Below, in pieces: positions 8,760 to 16,660 of a stretch of 64,000 nt of DNA. Source of the stretch: Reyranella sp. CPCC 100927. Lineage in GTDB: Bacteria > Pseudomonadota > Alphaproteobacteria > Reyranellales > Reyranellaceae. A program made the position numbers and the translations under genes. The stretch spans positions 124,001 through 188,000 of the forward strand of contig NZ_VOHA01000009.1 of assembly GCF_007859315.1 (NCBI RefSeq). The letters are read 5' to 3'. Within the stretch, counting starts at the first letter, position 1, and every line of letters begins with the position of its first letter. The notes under the pieces were generated by a model. The model saw only the letters and a program-made list of their open reading frames with translations. It was not told the origin of the DNA and searched no databases.

Positions 8760-9662
8760 GTCCCGAGTCACACTCGAGCGATAGTCGGTACCAGCCTGGA
8801 GCGCCGGCGTCTGAAGACTATTGAAGCTGATGTTCGGCGCCATGAGCCGAGCGGCAGATCGGTGGAAGGCGATCTGGATTACTGACTTGGAGCGCCGACA
8901 GATGGCCGCCGTCAGGCTCGAACTCGATCACGAATACGAGGCCGACAACGGCCGCGACAAGCCGTCTTCTACCAAGGCTTTCTCTTCTAGACTTTCCAGC
9001 AATCCCCGGGCTTGACCCGTCGCACGGCTGAATGAGGTTCGTCCGCATTCGAGTCTCAGCCATTTGACGCCAGCTCTGTCCGCACTCTCTCAAAGCACGT
9101 CTTATCGCTCCTATCAGAAAGTCTGATGGGGTGGCACGGCATCGGCCAATGTACTGTGTGTGATCACTTATTTACTTAGGGGAATGCCGTGGTGTCTTGT
9201 CCGTGAACTTCGAATGGTTGTGGAAGCACTATATCAGACGGCGCTTCAGGGCCGTCAGCGGGGACTTCAGCGCTGCCCTGACGGTGGCCGAGATGGGCAA
9301 ATAGCAAATCGGCCAGAAGTAACGAACTGTATCGCTCCGGAGAGGCTTTCAATTACCTACATCGTCGGGCCATTGCCTCGAATGAATCTGCTGTGATTCT
9401 GTCCGTGACGCCGAAGCACGGAGGCGTCACGGATGCGACCGGTAGTGCATAGGAGGGGCCCGCGCGCGTCGCGCAGTGCCCCCAACGCGCGACTTCGAAG
9501 CTGAAGTCCTCGGCGTCCTTGGCCAGCGGCAGCTTGGCACCCGGTGCCCGCATCGCCACGCCGTCTTCGCCGGTCTCGTCTCGTCGTCGAAACTAGCATA
9601 CCCGCGCGTCACTCATTTCAGTCAATGCAGAAGTCCTGCCCCTCTGTTGCAAGAAGAGGAAG
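8760..9662. other. Roughly 900-bp stretch without a credible intact gene
   Basis: Short open frames occur on both strands but none is long or family-like. A 64-codon frame at 8821-9015 (+) encodes a basic peptide containing FERRQMA-like text (LERRQMAAVRLELD) that resembles a piece of a transposase C-terminus, though I cannot confirm this. Base composition is less GC-biased than in the flanking genes, in keeping with decayed or acquired DNA. The segment 9081-9170 is a diverged copy of the region upstream of the gene at 13505. Confidence 0.5.
9081..9170 (+). repeat. First copy of a duplicated ~85-bp 5' element
   Basis: About 85 bp, including GAAAGTCTGATGGGG at 9117-9131 and CACGGCATCGG, resembles 13381-13468 by roughly three quarters of positions by eye. 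The second copy precedes the M91-like gene. No intact homologous gene follows this first copy. Confidence 0.6.
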
Positions 9663-11780
9663 ATGATTCTGGAGTATCCGGACGTGGTCGGCGAAATCAA
9701 ACCCCAGAAACCACCGCAGCATTCCGGTGCGAGCGCCGTTGTCACGCGGTCCGATAACCTGACTGCCCTGGCGCCGGGCACGCGCGTCGGCAAATACGAG
9801 ATCCTTGCCATTCTGGGCCAGGGCGGCTTCGGAATCACCTATCGCGCCGTTGACGTCCAGCTCGACCGTCAAGTCGCGATCAAGGAATATCTCCCGACCA
9901 GCTTCGCGGTACGCCAGTCCGATTTTTCCGTGCTGCCGCGTTCGACGCAGGTCGCCGAGGATTTCCGCTGGGGTCGCGAGCGCTTCCTGGCCGAGGCGCG
10001 GACGCTGGCCCGGCTCGGCGACGCTCCCGGCGTTGTCGATGTGTTCGACTATCTGGAGGCTTACGGCACGGCGTACATGGTGATGGCGCTGGTCCGGGGC
10101 GAGACTCTGGAAGCGCGCCTCAAACGCGAGGGTCGCCTACCGCAGCTGGTCATCGATCAGCTTCTCTATCCGCTGCTCGATGGGCTGGAGCAGGTGCACG
10201 AAGCAGGCTTCCTGCATCGAGATATCAAGCCCGACAACATCGTGATGGACGTATTGGGCGGGCCGACGCTGCTGGATTTCGGCGCATCGCGCATGGCGCT
10301 GCAGGGCCGCTTCAAGGCGCTGACCGCCGTTTACACGCCAGGCTATGCCGCTCTCGAACAGGTGGCTTCCGGCGAGCAGGGTCCATGGACCGACATTTAT
10401 GCGCTAGCGGCAACACTGTACCACTGTATCACCGGTCGGCAGCCACCGAGTGCGATCGAACGCATGGCCGGGGACACCGCCATGCTGCCGGCGGCCGAGG
10501 CGGGCAAGGGTCGCTACGCGACGGGACTGCTGGCGGCCATCGATGCCGGCCTGTCGCTGAAAGCGGCGGACCGCCCGCAATCGATTGACGACTTGCGTCG
10601 CATTATCTTGGACGGCGCGAGACGCCCTGCGCCGCCACGCGCGCCGCTCCGGGAAATGGAATCGACGGTCACAGTCGACGTCCAGCCGCGGAAACGCCGC
10701 AGCCGCGTGTGGCTTGGCGCAGCGGTCGTCGCTGTTTGCCTCGCCGGCGCGGGAGCCTATGTCGTCTTCCAGCCGCCGATCGAAACGCCTGAAGAGGCGG
10801 CGCGCCGTACCGAGCAGCAACGCCAGCGCGCCGAGGAGGAGGCCCGCAAGACGGCCGAAGCAAAAGCCAGGGCAGAGAAGGCAGAGGCCGACCGACGGAT
10901 GGCCGAAGAGGCACGCGCCAAAGCGGCAGAGGATGCCCGGCGGAAGGCCGAGGCGGCGCGTCTGGCCGCCGGGGAAACGCAGCGCAAGGCCGAGCAGCGA
11001 CGCCTGGCAGAGGAAGAAGCCAAGCGGCGCGCCGACGAGGAACGCACGCGCCAGGAGGCGGAGCGGGCGAAGATTGAGGCGGATCGCAAGGCTGCCGAGG
11101 CAGCGCGCACCAAGGCGGCCGAGGAGGCTCGGCGCAAGAGCGAGCAGGAGCGGCAGGCGGCCGAAGCGCAGCAGCGCGCCGAGGAAGAGCGCAAGCGGAT
11201 CGACGCTGAACAGGCGGCGGCCGCCGATGCCAGGCGAAAGGCGGAAGAAGAAGCCAGGGTCCAGGCCGAGCGAGAGCAGGCGGACCGGGAAGCCGGACAA
11301 AGGCGTGAGCAAGAGGCTGCACGGCGTGCGGCGGAAGAACAAGCGCGGGCAGAGGCGGAGGCCAAGGCGAGGGCGGATGCCGAGGCCAGGCAACAGGCCG
11401 AAGCGACAGAAGCCGAACTCAGGCTGTCCGACGTCGACAGACGCCGGGTACAGGTCGCGCTGGTCGCACTGGGGTTCAACACGCAAGGGACTGATGGCGT
11501 GTTCGGGCCGCGCACGCGCCAGATGATCGCGGCATGGCAGAAGGGCCGAGGCTATCCAGAGTCGGGTTACCTGACGGCACCTCAGCTGGCGACGCTGCGG
11601 GAGCAGGCATCGGCGCTTGGCAGGGTCGACGAGAGCCTGAAGCCACGTGAGCCCCAGCCTGCGACGGCTGGAAACACCGTCGCGGCCGCGCGTTGCCGCG
11701 CGATTAACGCACGCGCCCAGATCGGCGAGCCGTTGTCGGATGCCGATCTGGCGTTTCTTCGGAGTAACTGCAGGGGCTGA
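9663..11780 (+). CDS. Membrane-anchored Ser/Thr protein kinase with coiled coil and peptidoglycan-binding domain
   Basis: 705 residues in four parts. (1) An active-looking Hanks-type kinase, about 44-320: glycine loop GQGGFGITY at 52-60, VAIK lysine 74, αC Glu 111, HRDIKPDN with Asp 187, DFG 205-207. (2) One membrane helix at about 349-369. (3) A very charged Ala/Glu/Arg coiled coil, about 375-595, with TolA-like composition. (4) A PG_binding_1-like domain, about 600-665 (VQVALVALGFNTQGTDGVFG). The topology implies a cytosolic kinase that senses the periplasm or wall through its tail. ATG 9663 follows AAGAGGAAG. An OmpA-like lipoprotein gene follows 17 bases later, so they are probably cotranscribed and functionally linked. 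Confidence 0.9.
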   Translation: MILEYPDVVGEIKPQKPPQHSGASAVVTRSDNLTALAPGTRVGKYEILAILGQGGFGITYRAVDVQLDRQVAIKEYLPTSFAVRQSDFSVLPRSTQVAEDFRWGRERFLAEARTLARLGDAPGVVDVFDYLEAYGTAYMVMALVRGETLEARLKREGRLPQLVIDQLLYPLLDGLEQVHEAGFLHRDIKPDNIVMDVLGGPTLLDFGASRMALQGRFKALTAVYTPGYAALEQVASGEQGPWTDIYALAATLYHCITGRQPPSAIERMAGDTAMLPAAEAGKGRYATGLLAAIDAGLSLKAADRPQSIDDLRRIILDGARRPAPPRAPLREMESTVTVDVQPRKRRSRVWLGAAVVAVCLAGAGAYVVFQPPIETPEEAARRTEQQRQRAEEEARKTAEAKARAEKAEADRRMAEEARAKAAEDARRKAEAARLAAGETQRKAEQRRLAEEEAKRRADEERTRQEAERAKIEADRKAAEAARTKAAEEARRKSEQERQAAEAQQRAEEERKRIDAEQAAAADARRKAEEEARVQAEREQADREAGQRREQEAARRAAEEQARAEAEAKARADAEARQQAEATEAELRLSDVDRRRVQVALVALGFNTQGTDGVFGPRTRQMIAAWQKGRGYPESGYLTAPQLATLREQASALGRVDESLKPREPQPATAGNTVAAARCRAINARAQIGEPLSDADLAFLRSNCRG

Positions 11781-11797
11781 TCCACGGAGGGGAGAAA

Positions 11798-13018
11798 ATG
11801 TCGACAATCGTGCGAACTCGATGCTTGGGCATCACAGCGTTGGCGTTCCTGATACCAGTGGTCATGGTCGGCTGCGCGCAGAGTCCGCAGCAAGCCGCCG
11901 CCCCACCTGCGGCACCGGCTACGGCGCCGGCCTTGCCGCCGATCCTTCCTTTCGATCAGGCGGTCGACAACGCCGCCAACGCCGTGCTGGCTGCCAATGC
12001 CGGCAGCCCGCGCGTCGTCGTAATCGATCCGCTGGTCGATGGCGTCACGGGTGATCAGTCCGCCGCCACCCGCCGCATCGGTGCGCGCATATCGACCCTG
12101 ATTCGCGAGCGCTATCCGAGCTATCGCATCGTGCCCTTCACGGCCGACTCGGTGGCGCAGCAACCGCTGGTGATGGTCGGCACGTTCACGCCGGTCAACG
12201 CCACGAACCAGACGACCGGACCACGGGTGGCCTATCGCTTCTGCCTCGTGATAGCCGATCTCAAGAGCGGCCGCACAGTGGCCAAGAGCGTCGCCCGTGC
12301 GCAGCTGGAGAGTGTTGACTCCAGCCCTGCTGCCTTCTTCCAGCAGAGCCCGGTATGGTCGGAGGATTCGGCGATCCGCAGCTACGTGAACACCTGCCAG
12401 GGGACCAAGGTCGGTGACCCGATCCCCGAGCAGTATGTGCGCGGGATCGAAACCGCCGCCCTGGTGCAGGAAGCCATGACGCTCTACGAGGCCGGCCGTC
12501 TGCAGCAGGCGCTTGCGAAATTCGAGACCGCGCGCGCCGCGGCTGCCGGCGATCAACTGCGCGTCTTCAACGGACTGTACCTGGTGAACCACCGCTTAGG
12601 TCGTGAGGCGGCGGCGTCGGCGCAGTTCGGCCAGCTCGTGGACTACGGCCTCGTGCATCAGCGGCTGGCCGTCAAGCTGCTGTTCCAGCCCGGATCGACG
12701 GCGTTCGTCGCCGGGGAGGGTGGCGGCCAATACCCGATGTGGCTGGGCCAGATTGCCGATCGCGCGAGTCAGCGCCGGACCTGCCTCGAGATCCGCGGAC
12801 ATACGAGCACGTCGGGCGCTACCGACGTCAACGAGCGGTTGTCGGTGCAGCGCGCTCAAGCCGTGCAGGGGCGCCTGACCGTGCTGGCACCGGCGCTGTC
12901 GGGCCGCATGACCGCAACCGGCGCCGGCCCGCGCGAGGCCATGGTCGGCACGGGACGCGATGATGCCAGCGACGCGCTTGACCGCCGGGTGGAGTTCCGC
13001 GTCAAACCGCAGTGCTGA
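11798..13018 (+). CDS. OmpA-family lipoprotein with N-terminal FlgO/CsgG-like region
   Basis: 406 residues. An N-terminal signal ends in a plausible lipobox (VMVGC, lipidated Cys 26). A Pro/Ala-rich linker precedes a domain beginning RVVVIDPLVDG and containing PLVMVGTFTPVN, which looks FlgO/CsgG-like. A short TPR-like stretch (MTLYEAGRLQQALAKFETA) follows, then a C-terminal OmpA-like domain with CLEIRGHTSTSG and the arginine-rich NERLSVQRAQAV motif that contacts peptidoglycan. It is expected to be anchored in the outer membrane facing the periplasm. It follows the kinase gene closely, and both proteins end in peptidoglycan-binding modules, suggesting one envelope-sensing unit. Confidence 0.82.
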   Translation: MSTIVRTRCLGITALAFLIPVVMVGCAQSPQQAAAPPAAPATAPALPPILPFDQAVDNAANAVLAANAGSPRVVVIDPLVDGVTGDQSAATRRIGARISTLIRERYPSYRIVPFTADSVAQQPLVMVGTFTPVNATNQTTGPRVAYRFCLVIADLKSGRTVAKSVARAQLESVDSSPAAFFQQSPVWSEDSAIRSYVNTCQGTKVGDPIPEQYVRGIETAALVQEAMTLYEAGRLQQALAKFETARAAAAGDQLRVFNGLYLVNHRLGREAAASAQFGQLVDYGLVHQRLAVKLLFQPGSTAFVAGEGGGQYPMWLGQIADRASQRRTCLEIRGHTSTSGATDVNERLSVQRAQAVQGRLTVLAPALSGRMTATGAGPREAMVGTGRDDASDALDRRVEFRVKPQC

Positions 13019-13089
13019 AGCGGTGGGGCGTTCCAGGATCAAGTCGGCCGCTGGTTCCGATCGAAGTCGACCGGCGGTCCGATTGATGC

Positions 13090-13330
13090 CGGCCAGGCTG
13101 GTCTTCGCCGTACGCCTGCGGCGTAGGCCGCCTTGCGATGAGGGAGGTGCGTAGCACCGGCTCAACCGCTGTCGTGCGTCTCGCCATTCCTGGGCACTCT
13201 GGCCATGGATGGCGCGCTCGATCTCGAACAGCGCACCATCTCGATGGCGATCGGCGACAGCGGGATTTCTTTCTTGCCGGCTTTGCGCCGCGCATTCTCC
13301 TCGATATCGGTCGGCGTCTCCAGGTCAGAA
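13090..13330 (-). pseudogene. Decayed IS66-family transposase (TnpC) fragment
   Basis: Reading the minus strand, 13330 to about 13231 encodes DIEENARRKAGKKEIPLSPI then AIEMV. After a frame change the same strand continues ALFEIERAIHGQSAQEW and DARQRLS. This order matches the IS66 TnpC region that reads roughly ARR-K-ISPIALEAV-RIDALFDIERAINGLS-ERL-RQ. No flanking ISs or full-length frame remain, so this is a frameshifted remnant. It lies in the 487-bp gap between the OmpA-like and M91-like genes, which holds no other supported gene. Confidence 0.6.
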
Positions 13331-13380
13331 GACTGGGCGCTTTCAATTCGGGAAACCTGGGCGACTTCGTCGGAATCAGC

Positions 13381-13468
13381 ATTCTCCTAAAAGCGCGCCT
13401 TATCATTCCTATTTGGAAGTCTGATGGGGGACACGGTATCGGCTCGTATATAATGTGAATGCTCACTC
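13381..13468 (+). promoter_or_regulatory. Second copy of the duplicated 5' element, with a TATAAT box
   Basis: Diverged duplicate of 9081-9170. It contains GAAGTCTGATGGGG and, at 13449-13454, a perfect TATAAT hexamer about 50 bases before the start of the next gene. No good -35 box lies at the usual spacing, so an activator or another sigma factor is possible. Confidence 0.45.
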
Positions 13469-13504
13469 TATTCGGGGCGTGGAATGAAATAGGGGTGCGG
13501 GGTA

Positions 13505-14155
13505 ATGACGATCGAATACAAGTACGAGCACTTCCTGGTCCGCGCGATCGGCTTGGAGGGCGTCGAAGCCAAACGCTACGTCGCACAGGTGGTCGGAATG
13601 CTGCGCGCGCTCGACAGCCTCCGCACTGGCAGAGCGGTACAGACCTTCATCCGCGCCGCTTCGCAATGGACCAGGGTGCAGCCCTATGACGGCCGGGGTG
13701 GCCCCTGCAATGCATGGGGCGGCGGCAACAACGACGGCGGTTCGATTTTTTTCACGCCCCTCACCTTCGCCAAGGCACCGTGCGCTTCCTCTGGTGCGGC
13801 CGGCAACACGCCGATGGAAATCCTGATGCACGAGCTTGTGCATGTGGTGCGCGTCATCAGCGGAAACTGGCTAAAGGGGAGTGTCACGAAAGGCGACGAA
13901 GAACTGATTGCCGTGATGATCACGAACATTCTCTCGTCGGAATTGAACCGGTGCCTGCGCGGCGGCTATGGCAGCTTCCCGTGTGTCAACAGCCCTATTG
14001 GCGAGTACCAGACAAGCTACTACAAGGCGTACCTGCCGCTGATCGAAACGGTCCACAAGCAGAACCAGAGCCTAGCCCGCGTGCTCGCGCGCATCGACGT
14101 ACCGTTCAATCCGATCCGCATGTACTACCAGCGCACACAGCCCGGCGTCTGGTAG
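13505..14155 (+). CDS. Putative zinc metallopeptidase, M91 (NleD-like) type
   Basis: 216 residues with no signal peptide or membrane segment. The centre has an HExxH zinc motif, HELVH at 109-113, preceded by NTPMEILM and followed by GDEELIAVMITN (Glu 132/133 as possible third ligand) and NRCLRGGYG. This spacing resembles the M91 family (type III effectors NleD/HopAP1 and relatives), but the overall match is by pattern only. Codon use is less GC-biased than in the flanking genes, suggesting acquisition. No secretion machinery or immunity-like partner is visible next to it. Alternatives are another minimal zincin or a toxin domain without its delivery module. Confidence 0.6.
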   Translation: MTIEYKYEHFLVRAIGLEGVEAKRYVAQVVGMLRALDSLRTGRAVQTFIRAASQWTRVQPYDGRGGPCNAWGGGNNDGGSIFFTPLTFAKAPCASSGAAGNTPMEILMHELVHVVRVISGNWLKGSVTKGDEELIAVMITNILSSELNRCLRGGYGSFPCVNSPIGEYQTSYYKAYLPLIETVHKQNQSLARVLARIDVPFNPIRMYYQRTQPGVW

Positions 14156-14222
14156 ATCATCGGAAAACTCACGCCGTTTCGTTGGACAAGCTCACTATGA
14201 AGACGTAGCGACGCGCTACGCC

Positions 14223-15023
14223 TCAGATCAGCTGCTCCTTCAGCCGCGCCGCCTCGCGGCGCAGCACCGGCAGGTAGTCGTTGCGCATGGTGTCGAGCGA
14301 GACACGCTCGATCTGCGTACCCAGGTTCATCGCCGCGACCGGCACGCCGTCGTAGCGGACCAGCGGGACGGCGAGTGAGCGGAAGCCGACCTCCGCTTCC
14401 TGGTCGACCAGCGCGAAGCCATTGGCCCTGACGTCGAGGATCGCCTGCCGTACCCGTGCCTTGTCGGTGACCGTTTGCGCCGTCGCCGGGGCCGGCTCCA
14501 GACGCTCGAGAAAGGCATCGAGACGATCATCCGGCAGGGTGCTCAGCATCGCGCGGCCCAGCGCGCTGCAGAACGCGGGCAGCCGGTAGCCGACACCCAG
14601 GCCGACCGAGATCGGCCGGACCGGGGAAGCGCGCGCCACCATGACGACTTCCGCGCCGTCCAGCACAGCGACGGAGCATGTCGCGTCAACCTGTTCGCAG
14701 ATCCGCTCGCAGGCCGGCTGCAGAACGCGCGACACCAAATTCGACGTCAGGTACGCCGATGCCAGCCGGAGGATCTTGGGCGCCAGCCGGAACAGGCGGC
14801 CCTCCATTTCGACGTAGCCCAGGCGGGTCAGCGTGTAGAGCGCGCGCCGGGTGGTGGCGCGCGGCAGGTCGATGGCGCGCGCCACGTCGCTCAGGGTCAA
14901 CTGGCGGTGGTCGGCATCGAAAGCGGTAATGACGGTCAGACCGCGCGCCAGCGCTTCGGAGAAGTCCGGCCCGTGGTCGCGCTCGGCGCGTTTGTCGGCG
15001 TCCTGTTGTCGAAGTCGTCCCAT
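14223..15023 (-). CDS. IclR-family transcriptional regulator (PcaR/PobR branch)
   Basis: 266 residues: an N-terminal winged helix-turn-helix (about 25-85, LSDVARAIDLPRATTRRAL) and a C-terminal IclR effector domain. The segment ASPVRPISVGLGVGYRLPAF with CSALGRAMLS is typical of the PcaR/PcaU/PobR subgroup, which responds to aromatic acids. It is divergent from the Rieske oxygenase and almost certainly controls it and itself. Its 99-bp promoter region holds a palindrome matching this subgroup's operators. Confidence 0.9.
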   Translation of the reverse strand: MGRLRQQDADKRAERDHGPDFSEALARGLTVITAFDADHRQLTLSDVARAIDLPRATTRRALYTLTRLGYVEMEGRLFRLAPKILRLASAYLTSNLVSRVLQPACERICEQVDATCSVAVLDGAEVVMVARASPVRPISVGLGVGYRLPAFCSALGRAMLSTLPDDRLDAFLERLEPAPATAQTVTDKARVRQAILDVRANGFALVDQEAEVGFRSLAVPLVRYDGVPVAAMNLGTQIERVSLDTMRNDYLPVLRREAARLKEQLI

Positions 15024-15050
15024 GACCGCAGAGTTGCTGGAGGATCGTGG

Positions 15051-15086
15051 TTGGTATATTATAGAACATACGTTCGATAATCGAAC
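15051..15086. promoter_or_regulatory. Divergent promoter with PcaR/PobR-like operator
   Basis: GTTCGATAATCGAAC at 15072-15086 is a perfect 7+7 palindrome around one central base, and is close to the published PcaR-type site GTTCGATAATCGCAC (cited from memory). For the regulator gene, a -10 (TATAAT on the minus strand, 15058-15063) lies beside the operator, which then covers its -35. For the oxygenase, TTGGTA (15051-15056) and GATAAT (15076-15081) form a weak promoter with 19-bp spacing, overlapped by the operator. Confidence 0.6.
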
Positions 15087-15121
15087 AAATTCGAACGGGC
15101 GCGGTCGGGAGGAAGCACAGC

Positions 15122-16438
15122 ATGATCAGCCGTGAAGAAAACGCGCGCATGACGCTGACCGGTGCGGCGGCCCCGGCCGGCAAGCTGATGCGTCTGTACT
15201 GGCAGCCCGTGGCGTTGACCGAGGAACTGGCCGGTCCGCGGCCGGTCAAGGCCGTGCGGCTGATGGGCCAGGACCTGGTGCTGTTCCGCGACGAGCAGGG
15301 ACGGCTGGGCCTGCTCGACCGCGACTGCCCGCACCGTGGTGCCGACCTCTCCTACGGCCGGCGCGAGCATGGCGGCTTGCGCTGTCCGTTCCACGGCTGG
15401 CTGTTCGACGTCGAGGGCAAGTGCCTGCAGATGCCGGCCGAGCCCGAGGGCAGCCGTTACTGCGACCGCATCCGCCAGGGCGCCTATCCCGCGCGCGAGC
15501 GCAACGGCATCATCTTCGCCTATCTCGGCGCCGGCGAACCGCCGGCCTTTCCCGACCTCGACTGCTTCATCGCGCCCGACAGCCACAGCTTCGCCTTCAA
15601 GGGCCATATGGAATGCAACTGGCTGCAGGCGCTGGAGGTGGGCATCGATCCGGCGCACGCCTCGTTCCTGCACCGCTTCGAGGAGGACGAGAGCACCGAG
15701 ACCGGCTACGGCAAGCAGTTCCGCGCAGCCTCGATCGACTCCAACATTCCGATGACGACGCTGATGCGCGAGTATCCGCGGCCTATCATCGAGGTCGAGC
15801 CGTCGCCGTTCGGCCTGCGCCTGCTGACGCGCCGCCCGCTCAACGAGCGGCAGACGCATCTGCGGGTCACCAACCTGCTGTTTCCCAATGCCTTCGTCAT
15901 CCCGATGAGCGCCGAGATGACGATCGTGCAGTGGCACGTGCCGGTCGACGATACGACCAACTACTGGTACGCGATGTTCACCAGCTTCGGCCGTGCCGTC
16001 GACAAGGACGAGATGCGCCGCCAGCGTCTGGAGCTCTACCAACTGCCCGACTACACGCCGCGGCTCAACCGCAGCAACAACTGGGGCTACGATCCCGAGG
16101 AACAGCGCACCAAGACCTATACGGGCATGGGCTTCGACATCAACGTGCACGACCAGTGGGCCTGCGAATCGCTGGGGCCGATCGCCGACCGCACGCGCGA
16201 GCACCTGGGCACGTCGGACAAGGCGATCATCGCCTATCGCCGCCTGCTGCTGCGCTCGATCGAGCAGATGGAGAAGGGCGAGACGCCGATCATGGTGCTC
16301 GATCGCGCCGCGGCGGCGGGTATCACCGGCCCGGCGTCGATGGACGCGATCGGCCCGGCCGAAGGCTGGGAAGCCTATTGGAAGGACGTCGACCGCAAAC
16401 GCCGCGGCAATGCCAGCTGGGCGAAGTCGGCAGCGTGA
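15122..16438 (+). CDS. Rieske-type aromatic ring-hydroxylating oxygenase, large subunit
   Basis: 438 residues. The Rieske [2Fe-2S] site is C69-x-H71 and C88-x2-H91 (CPHRGADLS and CPFHGW). The catalytic domain carries the mononuclear iron motif around IDPAHASFLH. The phthalate-dioxygenase-like (one-component oxygenase) subclass fits the length and the lack of a small-subunit gene. Such enzymes add oxygen to aromatic rings or demethylate, using electrons from a separate reductase, and no reductase or ferredoxin gene is adjacent. The ATG at 15122 follows GGAGGAAG. It is divergent from the IclR regulator, and the glutamine-synthetase-like gene follows 222 bases later. Confidence 0.88.
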   Translation: MISREENARMTLTGAAAPAGKLMRLYWQPVALTEELAGPRPVKAVRLMGQDLVLFRDEQGRLGLLDRDCPHRGADLSYGRREHGGLRCPFHGWLFDVEGKCLQMPAEPEGSRYCDRIRQGAYPARERNGIIFAYLGAGEPPAFPDLDCFIAPDSHSFAFKGHMECNWLQALEVGIDPAHASFLHRFEEDESTETGYGKQFRAASIDSNIPMTTLMREYPRPIIEVEPSPFGLRLLTRRPLNERQTHLRVTNLLFPNAFVIPMSAEMTIVQWHVPVDDTTNYWYAMFTSFGRAVDKDEMRRQRLELYQLPDYTPRLNRSNNWGYDPEEQRTKTYTGMGFDINVHDQWACESLGPIADRTREHLGTSDKAIIAYRRLLLRSIEQMEKGETPIMVLDRAAAAGITGPASMDAIGPAEGWEAYWKDVDRKRRGNASWAKSAA

Positions 16439-16490
16439 TCGTGGCATCGATCGCGCGTGGTGCCGGCGGGCAGAACGGCCAGAAGATTAA

Positions 16491-16592
16491 CCACAGAGGC
16501 ACAGAGGTGACACAGAGGAAGACGCCATCGCGCGCCAAGGGCGCGCAACCCTTCTTTCTCTGTGCCGCCTTTGTGCCTCTGTGTCTCTGTGG
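16491..16592. repeat. Imperfect inverted repeat of the CCACAGAGGCACAGAGG type
   Basis: Arms at 16491-16521 and 16551-16592 are built from CACAGAGG units on opposite strands and can form a long stem. It occupies most of the 222-bp spacer between the Rieske and glutamine-synthetase-like genes. This sequence style is common as a dispersed repeat in many bacterial genomes. Confidence 0.7.
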
Positions 16593-16660
16593 TGACCTTT
16601 CATGGTGTCATGCGGCAGCTCTGCCCTTCGGGGGAGGGATGAGAGTGGGCGGAGAGGGGC

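Noticed and set aside
8821-9015. 64-codon frame resembling a transposase C-terminus
   Set aside because: The resemblance (LERRQMAAVRLELD) is too short to name a family and no flanking repeats or further frames support a mobile element; noted only inside the gap description.
9353-9612. Overlapping short minus-strand frames before the kinase
   Set aside because: Three frames compete, none longer than about 80 codons or family-like; composition suggests eroded DNA, not a gene.
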